Assembly (NCBI GenBank): GCA_032622095.1
Contig: CP136064.1
Span: 252,776,484 to 252,840,483 of the forward strand
Length of the DNA: 64,000 nucleotides
Origin: Siphonodentalium dalli
Lineage: Eukaryota; Mollusca; Scaphopoda; Gadilida; Siphonodentaliidae
Direction of reading: 5' to 3'
This document shows positions 54,008-62,840 of the stretch, piece by piece (positions within the stretch are counted from its first letter, which is position 1; each line of letters begins with the position of its first letter). A model generated the notes under the pieces. That model was not told where the DNA came from and did not search any database. It saw only the letters and a list, made by a program, of their open reading frames with translations. The position numbers and the translations under genes are program-made.

Positions 54008-54091
54008 TGTCAGAAGTGGGATTCGAACCCACGCCTGGAAGACCCGACTGCGACCTGAACGCAGCGCCTTAGACCACTCGGCCATCCTGAC
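54008..54091 (-). tRNA. tRNA-Leu(CAG), unit 41
   Basis: Variable-arm stem mismatch only. Confidence 0.88.
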
Positions 54092-54360
54092 TACAGAAAG
54101 ACTGCAACAGTATCCTGCTCAAAGTGAGACAATGGTATTGTGGATATATTTTAGTTCCCTTCTGGCTGTCGTTGCATTCTTAACGCACACATCCGATTGC
54201 TGATTTTTTGGTGGGTATATGATAAATGTACGTGATTCTATATAGTTATATTATGGCTATTAAGTTTTCATAAACAGGCCTTCTTGGACATAAAACATAA
54301 TTTTATATTTTGTTTTCAAATCAGCGAAAATGCGTTATGAAGAGCACTGTTTTCATTACT

Positions 54361-54433
54361 GTCCCAGTAGCTCAGCGGATAGAGCGCTGGACTTCTAATC
54401 CAGAGGCCGTGGGTTCGATCCCCACCTGGGATG
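54361..54433 (+). tRNA. tRNA-Arg(UCU), unit 42
   Basis: No change from consensus seen. Confidence 0.96.
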
Positions 54434-54557
54434 CACAGATATTTTTAAATCTTGGAATCAAAATTCGGTCGTCGTGCCTTGCTGACCTGCAAAGCGATTG
54501 TTGACAAACTGTTGAATAACGAATATAATGTCTTATAAAATGGTGTATTTATCGTAA

Positions 54558-54628
54558 GCGCCGCTGGTGTAGTGGTATCATGCAAGATTCCCATTCTTGC
54601 GACCCGGGTTCGATTCCCGGGCGGCGCA
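54558..54628 (+). tRNA. tRNA-Gly(CCC), unit 42
   Basis: No change from consensus seen. Confidence 0.96.
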
Positions 54629-54738
54629 TATCTACTTTTTCAGTTAAATATGACAAGCCATAATTTAGCTGACATTTCTAATGGATTCAATTTTTAACAG
54701 AGGAATGTCATTTTAGAAAACCACCATTATTACCATGG

Positions 54739-54810
54739 AGCAGAGTGGCGCAGTGGTAGCGTGCTGGGCCCATAACCCAGAGGTCCGAGGATCGAAACCT
54801 CGCTCTGCTA
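54739..54810 (+). tRNA. tRNA-iMet(CAU), unit 42
   Basis: Consensus 72-nt copy. Confidence 0.96.
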
Positions 54811-55098
54811 ATATTTTCGTCAAGGGGAGAGGAAGGAAGAATTATCACTTTGTTTGAAAGTAAATACAGTAAGAATGTGCGTGTGTGTTTTAATGTTTAT
54901 ATTAAAATATGGTTTTATTTATTATTGCTAGCAAATTAAAAAAAACGCTTCTTAAATGAATCGTGCACATGCATTTCAAGGGAGACTCGAAATGCATGAC
55001 TTGTCCAGTCTATCGTTATAAAGTTCAAAGTCGCGTTGACTTCTCGACAACAAATGTGCTAGCTGCTCAAGAAGCTAAATTTGCGTTCATATCTCGCC

Positions 55099-55169
55099 GC
55101 ATCGGTGGTTCGGTGGTAGAATGCTCGCCTGCCACGCGGGCGACCCGGGTTCGATTCCCGGCCGATGCA
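55099..55169 (+). tRNA. tRNA-Gly(GCC), unit 42
   Basis: D-loop A to G as in unit 40. Confidence 0.93.
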
Positions 55170-55330
55170 AAATAAGTTTTTTTCACTGATTTTGTTTGTG
55201 GATATCCACCTCATTTTGGACTATGCAGTTTAATTGGGAACTTGAGAAAAACAAATTTCATTGGCACATAAATTTGTTTAAAGAAAACGGACGGACTTGC
55301 GATTCGCATTTCATCGAGCAAAATTACTGT

Positions 55331-55414
55331 TGTCAGAAGTGGGTTTCGAACCCACTCCGGGAAGACCCGACTGCGACCTGAACGCAGCGCCTTAGACCAC
55401 TCGGCCATCCTGAC
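55331..55414 (-). tRNA. tRNA-Leu(CAG), unit 42
   Basis: Same two changes as unit 40, 2645 bases earlier. Confidence 0.9.
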
Positions 55415-55683
55415 TACAGAAAGACTGCAACAGTATCCTGCTCAAAGTGAGACAATGGTATTGTGGATATATTTTAGTTCCCTTCTGGCTGTCGTTGCAT
55501 TCTTAACGCACACATCCGATTGCTGATTTTTTGGTGGGTATATGATAAATGTACGTGATTCTATATAGTTATATTATGGCTATTAAGTTTTCATAAACAG
55601 GCCTTCTTGGACATAAAACATAATTTTATATTTTGTTTTCAAATCAGCGAAAATGCGTTATGAAGAGCACTGTTTTAATTACT

Positions 55684-55756
55684 GTCCCAGTAGCTCAGCG
55701 GATAGAGCGCTGGACTTCTAATCCAGAGGCCGTGGGTTCGATCCCCACCTGGGATG
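55684..55756 (+). tRNA. tRNA-Arg(UCU), unit 43
   Basis: No change from consensus seen. Confidence 0.96.
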
Positions 55757-55880
55757 CACAGATATTTTTAAATCTTGGAATCAAAATTCGGTCGTCGTGC
55801 CTTGCTGACCTGCAAAGCGATTGTTGACAAACTGTTGAATAACGAATATAATGTCTTATAAAATGGTGTATTTATCGTAA

Positions 55881-55951
55881 GCGCCGCTGGTGTAGTGGTA
55901 TCATGCAAGATTCCCATTCTTGCGACCCGGGTTCGATTCCCGGGCGGCGCA
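55881..55951 (+). tRNA. tRNA-Gly(CCC), unit 43
   Basis: No change from consensus seen. Confidence 0.96.
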
Positions 55952-56061
55952 TATCTACTTTTTCAGTTAAATATGACAAGCCATAATTTAGCTGACATTT
56001 CTAATGGATTCAATTTTTAACAGAGGAATGTCATTTTAGAAAACCACCATTATTACCATGG

Positions 56062-56133
56062 AGCAGAGTGGCGCAGTGGTAGCGTGCTGGGCCCATAACC
56101 CAGAGGTCCGAGGATCGAAACCTCGCTCTGCTA
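56062..56133 (+). tRNA. tRNA-iMet(CAU), unit 43
   Basis: Consensus 72-nt copy. Confidence 0.96.
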
Positions 56134-56425
56134 ATATTTTCGTCAAGGGGAGAGGAAGGAAGAATTATCACTTTGTTTGAAAGTAAATACAGTAAGAATG
56201 TGCGTGTGTGTTTTAATGTTTATATTAAAATAAGGTTTTATTTATTATTGCTAGCAAATTAAAAAAAACGCTTCTTAAATGAATCGTGCACATGCATGCA
56301 TTTCAAGGGAGACTCGAAATGCATGACTTGTCCAGTCTATCGTTATAAAGTTCAAAGTCGCGTTGACTTCTCGACAACAAATGTGCTAGCTGCTCAAGAA
56401 GCTAAATTTGCGTTCATATCTCGCC

Positions 56426-56496
56426 GCATCGGTGGTTCAGTGGTAGAATGCTCGCCTGCCACGCGGGCGACCCGGGTTCCATTCCCGGCCGATGCA
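56426..56496 (+). tRNA. tRNA-Gly(GCC), B-box variant, unit 43
   Basis: T-loop G to C (TTCCATT) alters an invariant B-box base, which should impair TFIIIC binding; shared with unit 44. Confidence 0.75.
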
Positions 56497-56650
56497 AAAT
56501 AAATTTTTTCACTGATTTTGTTTGTGGATATCCACCTCATTTTGGACTATGCAGTTTAATTGGGAACTTGAGAAAAACAAATTTCATTGGCACATAAATT
56601 TGTTTAAAGAAAACGGACGGACTTCGCATTTCATCGAGCAAAATTACTGT

Positions 56651-56734
56651 TGTCAGAAGTGGGATTCGAACCCACGCCGGGAAGACCCGACTGCGACCTG
56701 AACGCAGCGCCTTAGACCACTCGGCCATCCTGAC
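56651..56734 (-). tRNA. tRNA-Leu(CAG), unit 43
   Basis: Fully paired copy. Confidence 0.96.
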
Positions 56735-57007
56735 TACAGAAAGACTGCAACAGTATCTTGCTCAAAGTGAGACAATGGTATTGTGGATATATTTTAGTTC
56801 CCTTCTGGCTGTCGTTGCATTCTTAACGCACACATCCGATTGCTGATTTTTTGGTGGGTATATATATGATAAATGTACGTGATTCTATATAGTTATATTA
56901 TGGCTATTAAGTTTTCATAAACAGGCCTTCTTGGACATAAAACATAATTTTATATTTTGTTTTCAAATCAGCGAAAATGCGTTATGAAGAGCACTGTTTT
57001 CATTACT

Positions 57008-57080
57008 GTCCCGGTAGCTCAGAGGATAGAGCGCTGGACTTCTAATCCAGAGGCCGTGGGTTCGATCCCCACCTGGGATA
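57008..57080 (+). tRNA. tRNA-Arg(UCU), variant, unit 44
   Basis: A6 to G (wobble), a D-loop C to A, and discriminator G73 to A. Confidence 0.82.
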
Positions 57081-57204
57081 CACAGATATTTTTAAATCTT
57101 GGAATCAAAATTCGGTCGTCGTGCCTTGCTGACCTGCAAAGCGATTGTTGACAAACTGTTGAATAACGAATATAATGTCTTATAAAATGGTGTATTTATC
57201 GTAA

Positions 57205-57275
57205 GCGCCGCTGGTGTAGTGGTATCATGCAAGATTCCCATTCTTGCGACCCGGGTTCGATTCCCGGGCGGCGCA
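57205..57275 (+). tRNA. tRNA-Gly(CCC), unit 44
   Basis: No change from consensus seen. Confidence 0.96.
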
Positions 57276-57385
57276 TATCTACTTTTTCAGTTAAATATGA
57301 CAGGCCATAATTTTGCTGACATTTCTAATGGATTCAATTTTTAACAGAGGAATGTCATTTTAGAAAACCACCATTATTACCATGG

Positions 57386-57457
57386 AGCAGAGTGGCGCAG
57401 TGGTAGCGTGCTGGGCCCATAACCCAGAGGTCCGAGGATCGAAACCTCGCTCTGCTA
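57386..57457 (+). tRNA. tRNA-iMet(CAU), unit 44
   Basis: Consensus 72-nt copy. Confidence 0.96.
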
Positions 57458-57744
57458 ATATTTTCGTCAAGGGGAGAGGAAGGAAGAATTATCACTTTGT
57501 TTGAAAGTAAATACAGTAAGAATGTGCGTGTGTGTTTTAATGTTTATATTAAGATATGGTTTTATTTATTATTGCTAGCAAATTAAAAAAACGCTTCTTA
57601 AATGAATCGTGCACATGCATTTCAAGGGAGACTCGAAATGCATGACTTGTCCAGTCTATCGTTATAAAGTTCAAAGTCGCGTTGACTTCTCGACAACAAA
57701 TGTGCTAGCTGCTCAAGAAGCTAAATTTGCGTTCATATCTCGCC

Positions 57745-57815
57745 GCATCGGTGGTTCAGTGATAGAATGCTCGCCTGCCACGCGGGCGACCCGGGTTCCA
57801 TTCCCGGCCGATGCA
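57745..57815 (+). tRNA. tRNA-Gly(GCC), A- and B-box variant, unit 44
   Basis: D-loop G to A (AGTGATAG) in the A box plus the unit 43 B-box change; likely poorly transcribed. Confidence 0.68.
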
Positions 57816-57976
57816 AAATAAGTTTTTTTCACTGATTTTGTTTGTGGATATCCACCTCATTTTGGACTATGCAGTTTAATTGGGAACTTGAGAAAAACAA
57901 ATTTCATTGGCACATAAATTTGTTTAAATAAAACGGACGGACTTGCGATTCGCATTTCATCGAGCAAAATTACTGT

Positions 57977-58060
57977 TGTCAGAAGTGGGATTCGAACCCA
58001 CGCCGGGAAGACCCGACTGCGACCTGAACGCAGCGCCTTAGACCACTCGGCCATCCTGAC
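57977..58060 (-). tRNA. tRNA-Leu(CAG), unit 44
   Basis: Fully paired copy. Confidence 0.96.
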
Positions 58061-58329
58061 TACAGAAAGACTGCAACAGTATCCTGCTCAAAGTGAGACA
58101 ATGGTATTGTGGATATATTTTAGTTCCCTTCTGGCTGTCGTTGCATTCTTAACGCACACATCCGATTGCTGATTTTTTGGTGGGTATATGATAAATGTAC
58201 GTGATTCTATATAGTTATATTATGGCTATTAAGTTTTCATAAACAGGCCTTCTTGGACATAACACATAATTTTATATTTTGTTTTCAAATCAGCGAAAAT
58301 GCGTTATGAAGAGCACTGTTTTCATTACT

Positions 58330-58402
58330 GTCCCAGTAGCTCAGCGGATAGAGCGCTGGACTTCTAATCCAGAGGCCGTGGGTTCGATCCCCACCTGGGA
58401 TG
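58330..58402 (+). tRNA. tRNA-Arg(UCU), unit 45
   Basis: No change from consensus seen. Confidence 0.96.
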
Positions 58403-58526
58403 CACAGATATTTTTAAATCTTGGAATCAAAATTCGGTCGTCGTGCCTTGCTGACCTGCAAAGCGATTGTTGACAAACTGTTGAATAACGAATATAATGT
58501 CTTATAAAATGGTGTATTTCTCGTAA

Positions 58527-58597
58527 GCGCCGCTGGTGTAGTGGTATCATGCAAGATTCCCATTCTTGCGACCCGGGTTCGATTCCCGGGCGGCGCA
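58527..58597 (+). tRNA. tRNA-Gly(CCC), unit 45
   Basis: No change from consensus seen. Confidence 0.96.
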
Positions 58598-58707
58598 TAT
58601 CTACTTTTTCAGTTAAATATGACAGGCCATAATTTAGCTGACATTTCTAATGGATTCAATTTTTAACAAAGGAATGTCATTTTAGAAAACCACCATTATT
58701 ACCATGG

Positions 58708-58779
58708 AGCAGAGTGGCGCAGTGGTAGCGTGCTTGGCCCATAACCCAGAGGTCCGAGGATCGAAACCTCGCTCTGCTA
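58708..58779 (+). tRNA. tRNA-iMet(CAU), anticodon-stem variant, unit 45
   Basis: CTGGG becomes CTTGG, breaking one of the three G-C pairs that mark initiators. Confidence 0.75.
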
Positions 58780-59071
58780 ATATTTTCGTCAAGGGGAGAG
58801 GAAGGAAGAATTATCACTTTGTTTGAAAGTAAATACAGTAAGAATGTGCGTGTGTGTTTTAATGTTTATATTAAAATATGGTTTTATTTATTATTGCTAG
58901 CAAATTAAAAAAAACGCTTCTTAAATGAATCGTGCACATGCATGCATTTCAAGGGAGACTCGAAATGCATGACTTGTCCAGTCAATCGTTATAAAGTTCA
59001 AAGTCGCGTTGACTTCTCGACAACAAATGTGCTAGCTGCTCAAGAAGCTTAATTTGCGTTCATATCTCGCC

Positions 59072-59142
59072 GCATCGGTGGTTCAGTGGTAGAATGCCAG
59101 CCTGCCACGCGGGCGACCCGGGTTCGATTCCCGGCCGATTCA
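59072..59142 (+). tRNA. tRNA-Gly(GCC), degenerate, unit 45
   Basis: Two changes in the anticodon stem (CTCGC region reads CCAGC) and an acceptor G to T (GATTCA). Anticodon GCC kept; probably decaying. Confidence 0.6.
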
Positions 59143-59303
59143 AATTAAGTTTTTTTCACTGATTTTGTTTGTGGATATCCACCTCATTTTGGACTATGCA
59201 GTTTAATTGGGAACTTGAGAAAGAAAAATTTCATTGGCAGATAAATTTGTTTAAAGAAAACGGACGGACTTGCGATTCGCATTTCATCGAGCAAAATTAC
59301 TGT

Positions 59304-59388
59304 TGTCAGAAGTGGGATTCGAACCCACGCCGGGAAGACCCGACTGCGACCTGAACGAAGACCCGAGCGACCACTCGGCCATCCTGAC
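59304..59388 (-). pseudogene. tRNA-Leu(CAG) pseudogene at array edge, unit 45
   Basis: 85 nt. The 3' half on the + strand is scrambled between the anticodon stem and the D arm (GAAGACCCGAGCGACC replaces the usual run), breaking the anticodon stem and D stem. T arm and acceptor are intact. It is the last recognisable gene before the array breaks off 51 bases later. Confidence 0.8.
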
Positions 59389-59439
59389 TACAGAAAGACT
59401 GCAACAGTATCCTGCTCAAAGTGAGACAATGGTATTGTG

Positions 59440-60389
59440 AGATTACAACTGATGAAATAGAACTTGCAGTTAGAAACCTAAAAAATGGGAAGGCCAGTGG
59501 AGTAGACTCTATTCGAAATGAGTATATCTAATCGACATTCCACAAAATGAAATTTATATATTTAAAACATTTTAACATTATTCTCAATTGTGGTATTATC
59601 CCCGACGAGTGGGGTATAGGCCTAATACAACCGATTTACAAAGCTAAGGATTCTTTGCTGCCAGAAAATCTTAAAGTTAAAAAGTTCGACACCGACCCTT
59701 GTGTATATGGAGAGTTGGGCCTTCTACCGATTGTGTTTAAAATTAAACATAGAATTTTAAATTACTGGGCGAGGCTTGTTAGTGGACCTAAATCGAAATT
59801 ATCATTCGTCTTGTATCATACAATATATAACGATTTTAACAGCCCTGGAAATGAATACACCCATCCTTGGTTAAGTCTCGTCAAAAATACTCTATATGAA
59901 ATGGGCCTTATGCATGTCTGGCTTTATCATAATATAGTAAGCCTCAACTGGTTTCGAGAAACGACAAAAACAGGACTCAAAGATATGTATATAAACCACT
60001 GGCGAAGAACGATGGCATCGTCCAATAAATATCTATTTTACAGAGAAATTAAAGAAGTGTTTGAAACTGAGAATTACATTTTCAAGCTTACGACAGCAGA
60101 GGCACAAACTATAATGCGCTTCAGAACGCGTAATCATTACTTGGCGATCGAAACTAAATCATGGAGTAACACCGAAATTCCAATTAGAGACCGACTATGT
60201 ACACTTTGTAACGAACAAGTGGGCGATGAAATCCATACATTACTAGTTTGTCCTGTTCTTCAACATGTACGCGAAAAATTCATAGCCAACTTTTACTATA
60301 CACGGCCGAGTGCACATAAGGCGTCTTTACTGTTAACAAATAAGAAACATCAAGTGTTACATAACGTATATAAATTTATCGTTCAATAG
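59440..60389 (+). pseudogene. LINE reverse transcriptase ORF relic, catalytic core missing
   Basis: In one frame the sequence reads LINE-RT-like from the array junction: EIELAVRNLKNGKASGVDSI, then a stop codon (TAA, 59529-59531), then an open stretch from about 59532 (first Met 59547) to 60389. Residues after that Met include IPDEWGIGLIQPIYKAK and PENL, the conserved start of a non-LTR RT. Immediately after, the frame switches to the far C-terminal domain: ELGLLPIVFKIKHRILNYWA, and a zinc-knuckle-like CTLCNEQVGDEIHTLLVC near residues 218-235. The central RT part with the catalytic Asp-Asp motif is absent. It is dead: deleted, stop-bearing and 5' truncated. A C-terminal region of this style is common in bivalve and other marine invertebrate LINEs in my experience, so the family is inference. 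Confidence 0.8.
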
Positions 60390-60426
60390 GACATAGCTAT
60401 CCAGCAACAGACCACTTAACAGTGGA

Positions 60427-60440
60427 CCCCCCCCCCCCCC
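60427..60440. repeat. Poly-C tract (C14)
   Basis: Homopolymer in the LINE 3' untranslated part; a likely slippage or sequencing-error site. Confidence 0.9.
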
Positions 60441-61127
60441 GTCAGACAATGGTGTATATGGTGTCCCTTTAACTAAACTTACTATATATGGTGATACCCC
60501 CCCTCATCGATAAATTAAGTCAATTGCATGCAATGCCCCTTTTCGATCAGAAACATACCGTATATACACCAGTGTGAGTGACCCCTACCAAATTCCTTTT
60601 TCACCCGGGGTAAATATTTCATTGTGAAATCTGAATTATAGAAATTTTACGTGTGTGATTATATATTGATGAATTTACTCTAAAAATGTGGTCTCTCTCT
60701 CCTTGTTCTTTATAAAGCAGCATATATGTAGTATAAAACGATGGAGTCGAAAAAACAAATAAGTTATCTGAAGTTTTCCCATTATACCAGAAATTGTACT
60801 GATAGTATGATTATACCAGCAAAATGTGTTGACCATATCCAATAATAAAGTGGACCAATATGCGTGTTATTGAAATTATCAATAATAACTCTGTCGTGAT
60901 GAAATGAAAATTGGTCATCTCCAAATTGTTTTGTTAATTACTTGTCAGTCGAAGTTATATACTAATACTTAAAGGAGAGAGAATCCACTTTCGTTTTGTA
61001 ACCTCGTAACAATTATGTATATATTATCTATGTCAATGTATACCCCGCCTGTTATATTATGTATTATATTCTCAAACACTGTTTTTACAGTTTAATGGGA
61101 AATAAACATATTGAATATTGAATTGAT

Positions 61128-61490
61128 TCACAAAGCGCCAAATGCGAAATATTCAATTTTTTGCATCATTGTCACAATACGAGCGGTATAGACGCATTTT
61201 TAATGCAAAGGTGGACTGGTGTGAGAAATTGGTTGGTCCCTCCTCCTCGTCTGGTTCCCAGAGTGCTTACTGAAATGGAAGAGGAGAAGGCATTTGGAAC
61301 TTTGGTTATACCAAAATGGCCTTTAGCGGTTTTTTGGCCGTTAATTGTCAATCGTGACGGAAAATTCAAACAATTTGTTAAGCAAGCAATATTTTTGCAA
61401 GATGTTTTATCCGAAGTGCCTGTTGCGGGTTTATTTCGCATGAGACCTGAGACTATTTTCGTCGCGTTGAACATTGATTTTCGTTTGTGA
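61128..61490 (+). pseudogene. C-terminal end of DIRS-like RT/RNase H ORF
   Basis: Open in one frame from about 61128 (no Met needed, as it is an internal fragment) to the stop at 61490. Readable landmarks are AKCEIFNF, then TSGIDAF, W-x(4)-NWLVPPPRLVPRVL, and GTLVIPKWPLAVFWPLIV. This block (Ser/Ala-Lys-Cys, Gly-Val/Ile-Asp-Ala-Phe, Asn-Trp-Leu-Val-Pro-Pro, Pro-x-Trp-Pro-x-x-x-Phe-Trp-Pro) is characteristic of the region after RNase H in DIRS-type retrotransposons. It overlaps the recombinase frame by 17 bases. An antisense ORF of 100 codons over the same bases is a shadow. Confidence 0.72.
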
Positions 61491-62259
61491 TTATCATGTC
61501 GAGAATGTTTTCTTTGCAGATGACGACATAGTTCGGTGCATTATGGGGGACTTGCAAAAGGAAGTACTGTGTTCTAGTGAATTCTTCAGTTTGGCTGGGA
61601 GAATGAAGGATATTTTGTTTGCCTCAAGAAGTCAAAATACTGTGAAAAAATACTATTATGCATTCAATCGTTGGAAGGCTTTCGTGGAGTCGCATGGTGG
61701 GAGTGCGTTACCAGACTCACCAGTACATGTAGCCTTATACCTCACACATCTTTTGGACATAGGTATGACTTACAGTTCAGTTGAATCGGCCGTATGTGGA
61801 ATAAAATGGATGCACGGTTTATGTAATAAGCTTGATACTACTTCTAATTCATATGTTACAAATATAGTAGCTTCAGCAAAAAGGCACAATAAGCCGGCGG
61901 TGGTAAGAAAAGATCCCGTTTCGTCTGAAATGTTAATTACGCTTTGTGATCAGTTCAAGTTTAGAGTCAATTTGCATGTAGTTAGGGATTTAACAATGTG
62001 TGTTTTGGCTTTTGCTGGATTTTTGAGATTTGACGAATTCATTCATCTAAAAATGTCAAATATAGAGTTTGAAGAAGATTTCATCAAACTTCGTATTGGA
62101 AAAAGTAAAACTGATCAGTTTAGAAATGGAGATGAAGCTTTGATTGCTAAAGGCAACACTAGTGCATGCCCTTACAATATGTTGTTGAGATATGTTAAAT
62201 TAGCAGGTGTGTTTTTGCCATGTGAATATATTTTCAGGCCTCCAGTTAATGTACCATAG
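61474..62259 (+). pseudogene. Tyrosine recombinase, C-terminally truncated (DIRS-like)
   Basis: 261 codons. The N-terminal core-binding (SAM-like) domain is visible at about residues 45-140 (SRSQNTVKKYYYAFNRWKAF, then a VALYL and SSVESAVCGIKWMH helix pattern). The catalytic domain starts near 150 with VLAFAGFLRFDEF, whose Arg185 is the first Arg of the R-K-H-R-Y set, and K212 in GKSKTDQ fits the beta-hairpin Lys. The frame stops after YIFRPPVNVP, so the His-x-x-Arg and nucleophilic Tyr motifs are absent and the enzyme should be inactive. In an intact element this enzyme would integrate circular cDNA without target duplication. Confidence 0.8.
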
Positions 62260-62840
62260 TCGAATGGTGGGGGTTAATATTTGCCTGGAAGTCTGTGTAG
62301 AGTAGGTTAATAGAACCAATTACCAACTGATCAATAAGTGTGTGGGGCACTGCTTTACTGGTTCAGAAGTATAGCGAATCATATGTTTGGAAACAGATCA
62401 ATGTCACATGGAAGAAGTCCTACTGGCCTGGGAGTATATCGTATCAGAGACCAGTCATGGGACTTGGGGGAGAAAGTTGGAATAAAATACTAGGGTTGTT
62501 TTAGATCGTGGCTTTTCGATTGTAATTGTCTAAGTGACCGATTGGCCCCACGACAGACTTCAGGCGAATTCTCAAACTGTTAGCTTTGTGAAAGTTGTTG
62601 TGGTAAATATATATCCATGCATTCTTGATGTTACAATAAAAGATTGTGTATCTACAAAACTGTGTCTGGACCTGTGTTCCCAACGTGGAGAGACGATCTA
62701 CGGCCGATTATAGGACACATGTTTTTTGGTTGCCGTGTTCAGGATTCCTAATACAGCTGTTGGTGAATTAGGAAAAATGAAGTTTTAAAGGACAGTGATA
62801 AGGACAATACAAGAAATACACTTTTGCCGGAAATTCAGTG
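62260..62840. other. Unrecognised intergenic sequence
   Basis: AT-rich with no credible ORF. The stretch around 62635-62700 (AATAAAAGATTGTG followed by TGTGTCTGGACC) resembles the polyadenylation and R/U5 part of an LTR, which would suit the gypsy-type fragment downstream, but I found no matching second LTR or primer-binding site. Confidence 0.4.

Larger units (their letters stand above)
1..59439. repeat. Tandem array of about 45 five-tRNA units (1.32 kb each)
   Basis: Head-to-tail copies of one 1321-1325 base unit. The order Arg(UCU), Gly(CCC), iMet, Gly(GCC), Leu(CAG, opposite strand) is kept throughout, and the spacers are as conserved as the genes. The Arg genes start at 344, 1669, 2992 and so on to 58330, which gives the register. 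Unit length varies through a TA-dinucleotide indel after Gly(CCC), a 2-base deletion in some iMet copies and a few small indels. Two units are atypical: unit 3 is short (1315) because of an 8-base iMet deletion, and unit 38 has lost iMet and Gly(GCC) and is followed by a duplicated mini-unit. The array already runs at base 1, so its left limit lies outside the window; on the right it stops abruptly at 59439 in the flank of the last Leu gene. Concerted evolution by unequal exchange and gene conversion is the likely reason for the near identity. Confidence 0.97.
59440..61127 (+). mobile_element. Internally deleted non-LTR retrotransposon (LINE) fragment
   Basis: The element begins abruptly at the array break, inside a reverse transcriptase reading frame, and ends near 61127 in a short tail of TTGAATA-like repeats after AATAAA, the kind of 3' end typical of CR1/L2-type LINEs. 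Between the coding relic (to 60389) and that tail lies about 740 bases of AT-rich untranslated sequence with a C14 run at 60427-60440 and a C7 run near 60500. I see no target-site duplication across 59439/59440, so insertion, array truncation by recombination, and later deletion cannot be told apart. Confidence 0.75.
61125..62259 (+). mobile_element. DIRS-like (YR) retrotransposon fragment, both ends missing
   Basis: Two overlapping frames in the order expected for DIRS/Ngaro-type elements: the end of the RT-RNase H polyprotein, then a tyrosine recombinase. Sequence directly abuts the LINE tail on the left and unrecognised DNA on the right. The RT catalytic part lies outside and the recombinase is cut off, so the element cannot move itself. 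Assignment to DIRS rather than another YR-retroelement group is by motif memory only. Confidence 0.72.

Noticed and set aside
58341..58598. 85-codon minus-strand ORF across Gly(CCC) and Arg in unit 45
   Set aside because: It is the antisense of two tRNA genes (RRPGIEPGSQEW and QVGIEPTASGLEV are well-known tRNA antisense translations).
1..59439. CRISPR array
   Set aside because: Repeats are 1.3 kb with tRNA content and no short repeat-spacer alternation.
1..59439. tRNA-derived SINE array
   Set aside because: The tRNAs are complete, with mature-length cloverleaves and terminators, mixed identities and no SINE body or poly-A tail.
1..59439. Phage or plastid tRNA cluster
   Set aside because: Eukaryotic initiator features, no encoded CCA, and retroelement neighbours all point to a nuclear animal genome.
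61172..61474. 100-codon minus-strand ORF
   Set aside because: Antisense of the DIRS-like RT/RNase H relic, which has recognisable motifs on the plus strand.
62501..62683. 60-codon minus-strand ORF
   Set aside because: Short, no motif, in AT-rich unrecognised sequence.
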